From NCBI RefSeq assembly GCF_003478505.1, contig NZ_QUFI01000002.1, positions 137,095-201,094 on the forward strand: DNA of 64,000 bases, read 5' to 3'. Origin of the DNA: Clostridium sp. AF27-2AA (lineage in GTDB: Bacteria > Bacillota > Clostridia > Lachnospirales > Lachnospiraceae). This document shows positions 53,527 to 60,251 of the stretch, piece after piece. A program made the translations under genes and the position numbers. The stretch's first letter is position 1; every line of letters starts with the position of its first letter. The notes beneath the pieces are model-generated. The model saw only the letters and a list, made by a program, of their open reading frames with translations. It searched no databases and was not told the DNA's origin.

Positions 53527-54424
53527 GATTTTTCTCCTCTTTCTGATTGTAAAAATTCGTTAAATAAACCTGTTTGGCCAGTTCTGCTGACTCGCCATAG
53601 CGCAGCTCCTCATAAGCTTCCTGCGCAGCCTTGGGATTCGTGAAAAGTCCGAACACAGTTGGGCCGCTTCCGCTCATCAGGGAACCGATGGCTCCAAATT
53701 CCAGCATTTTATCTTTAATCTCCTGAATCACCGGATATTCCTTTACGGTAACAGTCTCCAGCACATTGCCCAGTTTTCCGGCAATTTCTCTCAGGTCCTG
53801 GTCTTTGATGGCCTGGATCATGCCGTCAATGTCCGGATGCTGTTGCGGACGCAGGTCATTGGCATGTAGATTTTCATATACAAATTTCGTAGAAACATTG
53901 ATTCCCGGCTTTGCCACCAGCACCTGACACTGGGGAACTGCCGGCAGTTTGGTCAGCACCTCACCGATGCCTTCAGAAAGAGCGGTTCCTCTTAAGATAC
54001 AGTAGGGAACATCCGCGCCGATCTTCACGCCGCGCTCCATGAGCTGTTCTGTACTCAGGCCAAGACGAAACATCTTGTTCACGCCAAACAGAACGGCTGC
54101 CGCGTCACTACTGCCTCCCGCCATACCGGCCGCTACTGGAATGAATTTGCGCAGGCGGATCTGAATTCCTTCCTGAACCTGAAATTCATCCATCAGAAGC
54201 TTTGCCGCTTTATACACCAGATTATTTTCATTGGTAGGAAGGTAATACAGGTTCGTTTCTACTTCAATACCCGGTTCTTCCTTCCGCACCAGATCCACAC
54301 GGTCAAAAATACCGACGGTCTGCATGATCATGCGCACATCGTGATAACCGTCTTCACGTCTGCGCAGTACATCCAGTCCCAGATTGATCTTGCCGTATGC
54401 CTTAAGGCTCAAATGCTTTATCAT
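53510..54424 (-). CDS. ispE: 4-Diphosphocytidyl-2-C-methyl-D-erythritol kinase IspE
   Basis: GHMP kinase of the MEP isoprenoid pathway. 304 residues with AYGKINLGLDVLRRREDGYH at the start, the ATP-binding PVAAGMAGGSSDAAAVL near 95 and the C-terminal LMSGSGPTVFGLF. ATG 54424 (MIKHLSLKAYG) follows GGAG; the reading frame to 54451 is open but lacks a ribosome site. It is the first gene of the ispE-gntR pair. Confidence 0.96.
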   Translation of the reverse strand: MIKHLSLKAYGKINLGLDVLRRREDGYHDVRMIMQTVGIFDRVDLVRKEEPGIEVETNLYYLPTNENNLVYKAAKLLMDEFQVQEGIQIRLRKFIPVAAGMAGGSSDAAAVLFGVNKMFRLGLSTEQLMERGVKIGADVPYCILRGTALSEGIGEVLTKLPAVPQCQVLVAKPGINVSTKFVYENLHANDLRPQQHPDIDGMIQAIKDQDLREIAGKLGNVLETVTVKEYPVIQEIKDKMLEFGAIGSLMSGSGPTVFGLFTNPKAAQEAYEELRYGESAELAKQVYLTNFYNQKEEKNHGKQA

Positions 54425-54455
54425 TGTTTTTCTCCGATTGTATTTCCGCATTACT

Positions 54456-54465
54456 TTGTATACAG
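54456..54465. promoter_or_regulatory. GntR/FCD-like half-conserved site in the ispE leader
   Basis: TTGTATACAG matches nine of ten bases of the TTGTATACAA core seen at the cluster operators. It lies just downstream of the ispE -10 box, where a repressor could act; the co-transcribed GntR C is the obvious candidate. Confidence 0.45.
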
Positions 54466-54468
54466 TAT

Positions 54469-54497
54469 ATTATAGTGCGGGTTCTTAAAATCTGCAA
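54469..54497 (-). promoter_or_regulatory. Promoter of the ispE-gntR operon
   Basis: Minus-strand TTGCAG (54497-54492), 17 bases, TATAAT (54474-54469), about 45 bases before the ispE ATG. Confidence 0.75.
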
Positions 54498-54569
54498 GAT
54501 ATTTTGGCATTCTTTTCGGTTTTGTAACATTTCGACAAAAGTATGTTAAGATCACGCAAAAAAATATAA

Positions 54570-54598
54570 TTGACAATCAAAAAATCTTTGCCTATAAT
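54570..54598 (+). promoter_or_regulatory. Consensus sigma-A promoter of glnB-amt
   Basis: TTGACA (54570-54575), exactly 17 bases, TATAAT (54593-54598): both hexamers are perfect. Such a strong promoter, combined with the terminator inside the leader, suggests control after initiation. The predicted start is near 54605, leaving a leader of about 170 bases. Confidence 0.88.
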
Positions 54599-54618
54599 AA
54601 GGCACATATTTATTTCAT

Positions 54619-54731
54619 ATATCGCAGATGCAAGAACAAAGGCGTTCCGATTACTAACCGGAGCGCCCTTTTTTACGTATCAATACACTTCTCTAATCAT
54701 AACTTTGTTCTCCCCCACGCATCTGCGGTAT
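54619..54731 (+). ncRNA. Structured 5' leader RNA of glnB-amt with internal terminator
   Basis: ATATCGCAGATGC (54619-54631) pairs with GCATCTGCGGTAT (54719-54731), 13 bp with one G-U. After a lopsided internal loop (1 versus 7 bases, CCCCCAC), AGAACAAAG (54633-54641) pairs with CTTTGTTCT (54703-54711), 9 bp. Inside lies a terminator-like hairpin. This long-range closing stem suggests a conserved regulatory RNA. It is not a riboswitch class I recognise; glutamine or nitrogen sensing is a guess from the downstream genes. Confidence 0.6.
54641..54675 (+). terminator. Terminator hairpin within the glnB leader
   Basis: GGCGTTCCG and CGGAGCGCC form a 9-bp stem (one G-U) with a 9-base loop and are followed by CTTTTTT. 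It is more than 100 bases before the glnB ATG and downstream of the promoter, hence an attenuator. Confidence 0.8.
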
Positions 54732-54777
54732 AGGAAATAAATAGAAATCCCAAATACAGTTAAGGAGGCTGGTAAGT

Positions 54778-55116
54778 ATGAAAAAGCTGGAAATCATCAT
54801 CAAACCCGAAAAGCTGGAAGACTTAAAAGGTATTCTGGACAGTTGCGGCGCCCACGGTCTTATGATCAGTAACATCATGGGTTACGGCACGCAGAAGGGT
54901 TACACGCAAATGTACCGCGGTACCAAATACACGGTCAATCTTCTCCCGAAGGTGAAGGTAGAAACCGTCGTTGCTGAGGATATTGTAGAAGCAATCATCA
55001 GCAAGGTTACGGAACAGATCACCACCGGTAATTATGGTGATGGTAAAATTTTCGTTTACGATGTAGAAGATGCCGTACGAATCCGTACCGGCGAGCGCGG
55101 CGACGAAGCGCTCTGA
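54778..55116 (+). CDS. glnB: P-II nitrogen regulatory protein
   Basis: Trimeric signal protein that binds ATP/ADP and 2-oxoglutarate and usually controls the adjacent ammonium channel. 112 residues. T-loop with Tyr51 (RGTKYTVNLLPK), B-loop TGNYGDGKIFV near 86-96 and C-terminal RIRTGERG are all intact, as in GlnK proteins encoded next to amt. AAGGAGG lies 9 bases before the ATG. glnK might be the better symbol because of the amt linkage. Confidence 0.95.
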   Translation: MKKLEIIIKPEKLEDLKGILDSCGAHGLMISNIMGYGTQKGYTQMYRGTKYTVNLLPKVKVETVVAEDIVEAIISKVTEQITTGNYGDGKIFVYDVEDAVRIRTGERGDEAL

Positions 55117-55192
55117 TGTTTTCGCATTCTGCTGATCCCCCACTTCCGGCAGAACGCAGTCGTTTTAAATTTCATACAGACCAGTGATTATC

Positions 55193-55228
55193 GAAGGAGA
55201 TAAGGGCGTTAGCCATTATCTCCTTCTT
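55193..55228 (+). terminator. Intercistronic hairpin between glnB and amt
   Basis: GAAGGAGATAA and TTATCTCCTTC form an 11-bp stem, continued inside by GGC/GCC with a GTTA loop, followed by TTCTATTTATAA. It should reduce read-through to amt. The stem sequesters an AAGGAG-like sequence, but not the amt ribosome site, which lies 30 bases further on. Confidence 0.65.
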
Positions 55229-55273
55229 CTATTTATAATATTATAATGGTCTGCACTACAGGAGGTCACGATT

Positions 55274-56509
55274 ATGGAAAATATCTTAAGTGAAGTATTT
55301 GGCATCTGGTTTCTGATCGGCGCGGCATTCGTATTCTTCATGCAGGCCGGTTTCGCCATGGTAGAGACCGGTTTTACCCGGGCAAAAAATGCCGGCAACA
55401 TCATCATGAAAAACCTCATGGATTTCTGTATCGGAACGGTTGTATTTATGTTCCTTGGCTTTGGAATTTTACTCGGTGAGGATACACTGGGCGGCTTCAT
55501 TGGAATCCCGACTCTCGGCATCATCACCGATTACGCAAATTTTGACTGGTCTAACTTTGTATTTAACCTGGTATTCTGTGCCACCACCGCTACCATCGTT
55601 TCCGGTGCCATGGCAGAGCGTACCAACTTCTTATCCTACTGTATTTATTCCGGCATCATTTCTGCTGTTGTTTATCCGATTGAAGCACACTGGATCTGGG
55701 GCGGCGGCTGGCTGGCACAGATGGGCTTCCACGATTTCGCAGGTTCCTGCGCCATCCACATGGTAGGCGGCTTCAGCGCATTGATCGGTGCCTGGATGGA
55801 AGGCCCGCGTCTCGGTAAATACAACAAGGACGGCACCCCGAACGCGATCCCGGGACATAATGTTGTCATCGGTGCCCTCGGCTGCTTCATCCTCTGGTTT
55901 GGCTGGTACGGCTTCAACGGCGCTGCCGCAACCAACGGCCCACAGCTAGCTTCCATCTTTGCAACCACCACCATTGCACCGGCGATCGCAACCGTTACCT
56001 GTATGATCTTCACCTGGGTAAAATATGGCAAACCGGATGTTTCCATGTGCCTGAACGCTTCCCTGGCCGGTCTCGTCGGTATCACCGCAGGCTGTGACAC
56101 CATGGATGCCATGGGTGCTTTCTTTGTCGGCGTTGTCTCCGGGCTTCTGGTTTGCTTTGGCGTATGGTTCTGCGATTATGTGATCCGCGTAGATGACCCG
56201 GTAGGTGCTGTAGCCGTTCACTTCTGCAACGGTCTCTGGGGCACCATCGCAGTAGGTCTCTTCGCTACTACCTCTGCTCCGTCCTGTGAGATCAACGGAC
56301 TGTTCTACGGCGGTGGTGTTCATCAGCTGATTTTACAGCTCACCGGTGTCGGCTCCGTCCTCCTCTGGACCGGCGTAACCATGTTCATCGTGTTCAAGGT
56401 CATTGATAAAATCTTTGGACTGAGAGTCACTGATCAGGAGCAGTTAGACGGACTGGATATCCATGAACACGGCATGAACGCCTACTACGGATTCCGCATC
56501 GACAAATAA
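55274..56509 (+). CDS. amt: Ammonium transporter Amt
   Basis: Trimeric ammonium channel, 411 residues with 11 membrane segments and outside N-terminus. MQAGFAMVETGFTRAKNAGNIIMKN at about 16-40, the SGAMAERT and DFAGSCAIHMVGG blocks (first pore histidine) and VAVHFCNGLWGT (second pore histidine region) are conserved. AGGAGG precedes the ATG. P-II encoded just upstream is expected to plug the channel at high nitrogen. Confidence 0.96.
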   Translation: MENILSEVFGIWFLIGAAFVFFMQAGFAMVETGFTRAKNAGNIIMKNLMDFCIGTVVFMFLGFGILLGEDTLGGFIGIPTLGIITDYANFDWSNFVFNLVFCATTATIVSGAMAERTNFLSYCIYSGIISAVVYPIEAHWIWGGGWLAQMGFHDFAGSCAIHMVGGFSALIGAWMEGPRLGKYNKDGTPNAIPGHNVVIGALGCFILWFGWYGFNGAAATNGPQLASIFATTTIAPAIATVTCMIFTWVKYGKPDVSMCLNASLAGLVGITAGCDTMDAMGAFFVGVVSGLLVCFGVWFCDYVIRVDDPVGAVAVHFCNGLWGTIAVGLFATTSAPSCEINGLFYGGGVHQLILQLTGVGSVLLWTGVTMFIVFKVIDKIFGLRVTDQEQLDGLDIHEHGMNAYYGFRIDK

Positions 56510-56532
56510 AAATTTAGGGTTAAAACCAATAA

Positions 56533-56576
56533 AGGTCCGAAGCCGGGATAACCGGCTTCGGCTTTTCTGACTATTC
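56533..56576 (+). terminator. amt terminator; short palindromic repeat (copy 2)
   Basis: CCGAAGCCGG, GATAA, CCGGCTTCGG form a perfect 10-bp hairpin followed by CTTTTCTGACTATTCT. The left flank AGGTCCGAAGCCGGGAT is nearly identical to the element at 23209, and the right flank GACTATTCT equals the end of the 218-bp palindrome. It terminates amt transcription. Confidence 0.8.
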
Positions 56577-56595
56577 TGCTATAATAAATAGAAAG

Positions 56596-56624
56596 GAAAA
56601 AGACATTCTCTTATGAGAATGCCT
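56596..56624 (-). terminator. Terminator of tRNA-Arg(ACG)
   Basis: Minus-strand AGGCATTCTC, ATAA, GAGAATGTCT form a stem with one G-T pair, followed by TTTTCC. It begins 8 bases after the tRNA 3' end. Confidence 0.82.
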
Positions 56625-56631
56625 TTCAATA

Positions 56632-56705
56632 CGTGCGCGAGAAGATTCGAACTCCCGACACCTTGGTCCGTAGCCAAGTGCTCTATCCAGCTGAGCTACG
56701 CACAC
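56632..56705 (-). tRNA. tRNA-Arg (ACG)
   Basis: A 74-base tRNA. Acceptor arms GTGTGCG/CGCGCAC pair with one G-U, D-arm GCTC...GAGC, anticodon loop CTACGGA on a CTTGG/CCAAG stem giving ACG (inosine at the wobble position expected, reading CGU/CGC/CGA), T-loop GTTCGAATC. CCA is not encoded. The T-stem has two G-U pairs. Confidence 0.95.
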
Positions 56706-56749
56706 ATATTATTTAGTTTGTTGAGCTCTTGTTCGCTGCAACGATGTAT

Positions 56750-56778
56750 ATGATACCGCAGGTTTGCCGTTTTGTCAA
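56750..56778 (-). promoter_or_regulatory. Promoter of tRNA-Arg(ACG)
   Basis: Minus-strand TTGACA (56778-56773), 17 bases, TATCAT (56755-56750), about 45 bases before the tRNA 5' end. Confidence 0.82.
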
Positions 56779-56823
56779 CACTTTTTAAAAACTTTTTCAC
56801 AAAAATTTTTGCAGATTTTGCAG

Positions 56824-56863
56824 ATGGCCGAAAAATGGCTTAAATACGCCATTCTCCGGCCAT
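56824..56863 (-). terminator. Terminator of the DUF815 ATPase gene
   Basis: Minus-strand ATGGCCGG...GAATGGC and GCCATT...CGGCCAT form a two-part stem; A/T-rich sequence with TTTTTG follows about 20 bases later. It lies 25 bases after the gene's stop. Confidence 0.6.
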
Positions 56864-56888
56864 GTATTCCATTTATGACAGCATGCTT

Positions 56889-58193
56889 TTATACCGTTCC
56901 CAGCAGATAATTGATAAACTGCTGCGCGGTACGTCCGGAAATTCCGCCATGGCTTAACTCCCATTTGTTGGCTTCCGCGCGGAGTTCGTCATCTGACATG
57001 GTAAGACCTGCCCTGTGTGCTAGCTCTACCACGATATTGAAATACTCCTTCTGAGATGGCTTGGAGTAATTGATGGTCACGCCGAAACGGTTTACCAGGG
57101 ACAGCTTCTCCTCCATGGTATCGGAACGGTGCATGCCGTTCTGGCTCTCCACATCGTCGCGGTCGCTCCAGTTTTCCTTGATGAGATGTCTGCGGTTGGA
57201 GGTTGCATAGATCAGGATATTGTCCGGCTTGGTCTCCACGCCGCCCTCAATGACTGCCTTTAAAAACTTGTACTCAATCTCAAACTCCTCGAAGGACAGA
57301 TCATCCATATAAATGATAAAGCGGTAATTGCGGTTCTTAATCTGGGCAATGACAGCAGAGAGATCCTTGAACTGGTGCTTGTAGATTTCGATCATACGCA
57401 GGCCCTGGTCATAAAACTCATTGACGATGGCCTTGATACTTGTGGATTTACCGGTACCACTGTCACCGAACAGCAGCACGTTGTTTGCCTTTTTCCCCTC
57501 TACAAAGGCCAGGGTATTGTCAACCAGCTTTTTCTTCTGGATCTCATAGCCGATCAGGTCATCCAGCATGACAGCATCCATGTTGTTGATAGCGCAGAAA
57601 TTCACGCCGCCATCTTCTCTGGACTGGATGCGGAATGCCTTATTGAGGCCGAACATGCCGACGCCATACGCCTTGTAAAAACCAGTCACCGCATCAAAGA
57701 ATTCATTCTCATCTGCTGCTGCCGCCAGCTTTTCGCTTAACATCCGTACCTTCTCGCTGACGTTCTTATTGTACATCAGTTCCTTCTTGCCAATGGCCTT
57801 ATAGTTTGACAGGCGGGTAAAGCAGTCAATGCCCAGGTACTCCTCCAGCGCGCTGAAATCATAATGGAACAGCTCCATAAATGCCTTGAAATCACTTTTC
57901 GCAAAATAATTGACGCTTCCTTCATTCGCGCCCACCTTCTCACAGGTAATACTGAAGGGATTTTCATTGGTAATCAGCAGAAAGGTCAGATAATTCTGCC
58001 ACAGGTTTTTATCGAAAGCATAATCTGTCGCCACCTGAAGCAGGTGCTTGATCTGGGTAAAGGTTCTGGTAACCAGTTCCTCTCTGGTCTGGCTCTTGTT
58101 GTCTGCCTTCCGGATGATATCGGCCAGCTCCATCAAAATGGTATCCTTCGGCATATCACCGTAGATGAGTAACCGTGAAACAATCTTGTACAT
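56889..58193 (-). CDS. DUF815-type AAA+ ATP-binding protein
   Basis: A 434-residue protein with a helical N-terminal half of unknown fold and a C-terminal AAA+ domain: Walker A LLFGDSGTGKSTS (about 237-249), Walker B FIIYMDDLSFEEFE (about 285), sensor region IYATSNRRHLIKENW, then arginine-finger-like NRFGVTI. This layout matches DUF815 proteins (COG2607, predicted ATPases), whose role is unknown. ATG 58193 follows GAGGAG; the frame extends to 58310 but the extension crosses a terminator and is not coding. It follows the HPr-like gene. Confidence 0.82.
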   Translation of the reverse strand: MYKIVSRLLIYGDMPKDTILMELADIIRKADNKSQTREELVTRTFTQIKHLLQVATDYAFDKNLWQNYLTFLLITNENPFSITCEKVGANEGSVNYFAKSDFKAFMELFHYDFSALEEYLGIDCFTRLSNYKAIGKKELMYNKNVSEKVRMLSEKLAAAADENEFFDAVTGFYKAYGVGMFGLNKAFRIQSREDGGVNFCAINNMDAVMLDDLIGYEIQKKKLVDNTLAFVEGKKANNVLLFGDSGTGKSTSIKAIVNEFYDQGLRMIEIYKHQFKDLSAVIAQIKNRNYRFIIYMDDLSFEEFEIEYKFLKAVIEGGVETKPDNILIYATSNRRHLIKENWSDRDDVESQNGMHRSDTMEEKLSLVNRFGVTINYSKPSQKEYFNIVVELAHRAGLTMSDDELRAEANKWELSHGGISGRTAQQFINYLLGTV

Positions 58194-58260
58194 CTTTCTC
58201 TCCTCGTCTTTCTTCTTTGTATATAAGGTAATTATATGGATTCTACCACAATCTTCCGCA

Positions 58261-58294
58261 AAATAAAAGACAGAATAGCCGAGGCTACTCTGTC
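58261..58294 (-). terminator. Terminator of the HPr-like gene
   Basis: Minus-strand GACAGAGTAGCC and GGCTATTCTGTC form a 12-bp stem with one mismatch and a 2-base tip, followed by TTTTATTTT. Confidence 0.82.
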
Positions 58295-58331
58295 TGGTAT
58301 GGGGGAACAAATAAATTGAAAGTCTTCTGAG

Positions 58332-58562
58332 TTATGCTGCTTTGTACTTCTCAATGTTCTGGAAAAGCTCATTGCAGTCGTTGCTGTAGATTTTTAAGTT
58401 CACGGTCTGGTTGAAGCCCAGATTCATGATACCAAGTAAGGATTTCGCGTCAACGACAACACTGCCGCGGCAAAGATCCATGTCAAACGGATACTGCTCT
58501 ACAGTCTTAACAAAATCAAGTACCTCATCCGGATTACGGAAAGTCAGATTCATCTCTCTCAT
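58332..58562 (-). CDS. HPr/Crh-like protein lacking the phosphorylatable histidine
   Basis: A 76-residue protein of the HPr fold. The region around the regulatory serine, VVVDAKSLLGIMNLGF (Ser41, equal to Ser46 of HPr), is intact, but the active-site block that normally reads GIHARPA is replaced by RNPDEVLDF, so there is no His15. It cannot carry phosphate for the PTS; like Bacillus Crh it may serve only as a CcpA cofactor or regulator when serine-phosphorylated. ATG 58562 follows AAGGAG at 8 bases. Monocistronic, bounded by a terminator. Confidence 0.82.
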   Translation of the reverse strand: MREMNLTFRNPDEVLDFVKTVEQYPFDMDLCRGSVVVDAKSLLGIMNLGFNQTVNLKIYSNDCNELFQNIEKYKAA

Positions 58563-58675
58563 AATGGTCACTCCTTCTAAAATTGAATAAAATCAAATAT
58601 AGTCAATGAATATGATGTCTTGTTTTTTATGTTGACATTATTCTACCATTTTCGTCAGAAATGCAAAGAGGAAAT

Positions 58676-58714
58676 TTTTTAAAAAGGAGTAACTATTTAA
58701 GGTGTTATTCCTTT
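58676..58714 (-). terminator. Terminator of the SBP-kinase-regulator operon
   Basis: Minus-strand AAAGGAATAAC and GTTACTCCTTT form an 11-bp stem with one G-T pair, followed by TTAAAAAATTT. It starts two bases after the response-regulator stop. Confidence 0.75.
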
Positions 58715-58715
58715 G

Positions 58716-60251
58716 TCAATGATTCTGTTTTCGAAACTGCGCCGGAAGCATGCCCACTTCTTCCTTAAATACCTTACTCATGTACTTTGGATCGGAATAG
58801 CCTACCATTTCCGCGATCTGGTTTAATTTCAGACTGGAATGCAAAAGCAGCTCCTTGATGCGCTCGATGCGCATTTTCCGCACGGTCTCCGTAAAGGATA
58901 TGCCGGTTTCTTTTTTGATCAGCGTGCTTAAATACTCATCGGTCACACACAGCCGCTCTGCCAGCTCCTCCAGCGTGATGCCCTGGCTGTAATAGGTCTC
59001 GATCATGGACAGGGCACGCTTTACCAGCAGGCTGACGCTCTCCGGCTGATCCTGTCCGCCGGTAATCGCATCATAAAAGTTTTGCATCAGCTCACGGATA
59101 CGCTGCCAGGAAATTGCCTGAGATAGTTCCCCCACAATATGACGCATGGAAATGTGATCTGTCACCCGGCCCATGGAATCCGCGACTGCGATCATAGCCA
59201 CCACAAGCCTCGCCCAGGCTTCGCGGATCTCATCCGGGTGATGCGGTTCCTCTACACAGTATGCCATGATCTGCTCCAGTATGCGATCATAGGCAGCCCG
59301 GTCCCGCTTCACCACTGCCTGCTTTAACTGAGACTCCAGATCCAGGGAATATTTAAGCGGCACTGTCTGGACGGCACTGATCTGTTTTTCCGTCATCAGC
59401 TTTCCTTCCGGAAAGCAAAGTTTCCACATACGGGCCTGTTCCAGCTTCTCAAGGCCGGAGGAAAACTCCGTCAGGCCCTGGCAGACTGTCCAGCCAAAGA
59501 TCGGCGGGTGCTTCAGATTGCTGTAGGCCGATGGGATGACCAGCTTTTCGCACCAGCTGCGGATTTTTTCCGGATCCTTCATATTATAAAAGACTATCAC
59601 GATGGATCTGTGGTGTACTGTAGTCAGCATACAGACGGAATACTCGCTTCCTGCTGTCAGATACGGCTCCAGAAACCGCTCTGCAGGCTCATAATAGTCA
59701 TCATAGTAGTCACTTAAATATGCCGTCAGAATGGCAAAGGTACCGTGGCTGTCAATGCCGTAGGTAGTTTCTGCATAGACCTCCAGTTCCTCATCCACGG
59801 TAAGCTCCGCCAGAAGTGCTGAACGAAAGATCTGTTCCAGTGACAACAGCTTTTCCTGAATCTTGCGTGTACCTGCCTCCTGCCTTAAGGAGGCACTGGC
59901 AGTCCCCAGCGTTTTTTTCAGTTCCTCAAGCTTGATCGGCTTTAACAGGTAATTTTCAATGCCCAGCTCAATGGCCCGCTTCGCATAGGAAAAATCGGAA
60001 TAGGCCGTCAGTACCACGGCTTTCCCTGTAAACCCTTCTTTTCTCAGCTTTTCCAGCATAGTCAGGCCATCCATCTCCGGCATTTCAATATCCATGATCA
60101 CAAGATCCGGCTGTTCAGCCAGGATACGCTGGTATCCTTCCGATCCATCCTTGGCTGAACCAACGACCTCATATTCCGGATCCAATTTGGGCAGCATTTT
60201 TACCAGACCATTCCGGATCGATTTTTCATCCTCCACTATGATAATCTTCAT
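58716..60251 (-). CDS. YesN-type response regulator with AraC HTH output
   Basis: A 511-residue transcription regulator. Receiver domain at 1-120 with phospho-acceptor Asp54 (VIMDIEMPEMDG), acidic pocket IVEDE and Lys in LLKPIKLEEL; a middle region of about 270 residues of the YesN type; and two AraC HTH motifs at about 415-510 (LCVTDEYLSTLIKKETG, MVGYSDPKYMSKVFKEEVG). It overlaps the sensor kinase gene by 4 bases (ATGA). Such pairs usually control sugar uptake or utilisation genes. Confidence 0.93.
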   Translation of the reverse strand: MKIIIVEDEKSIRNGLVKMLPKLDPEYEVVGSAKDGSEGYQRILAEQPDLVIMDIEMPEMDGLTMLEKLRKEGFTGKAVVLTAYSDFSYAKRAIELGIENYLLKPIKLEELKKTLGTASASLRQEAGTRKIQEKLLSLEQIFRSALLAELTVDEELEVYAETTYGIDSHGTFAILTAYLSDYYDDYYEPAERFLEPYLTAGSEYSVCMLTTVHHRSIVIVFYNMKDPEKIRSWCEKLVIPSAYSNLKHPPIFGWTVCQGLTEFSSGLEKLEQARMWKLCFPEGKLMTEKQISAVQTVPLKYSLDLESQLKQAVVKRDRAAYDRILEQIMAYCVEEPHHPDEIREAWARLVVAMIAVADSMGRVTDHISMRHIVGELSQAISWQRIRELMQNFYDAITGGQDQPESVSLLVKRALSMIETYYSQGITLEELAERLCVTDEYLSTLIKKETGISFTETVRKMRIERIKELLLHSSLKLNQIAEMVGYSDPKYMSKVFKEEVGMLPAQFRKQNH

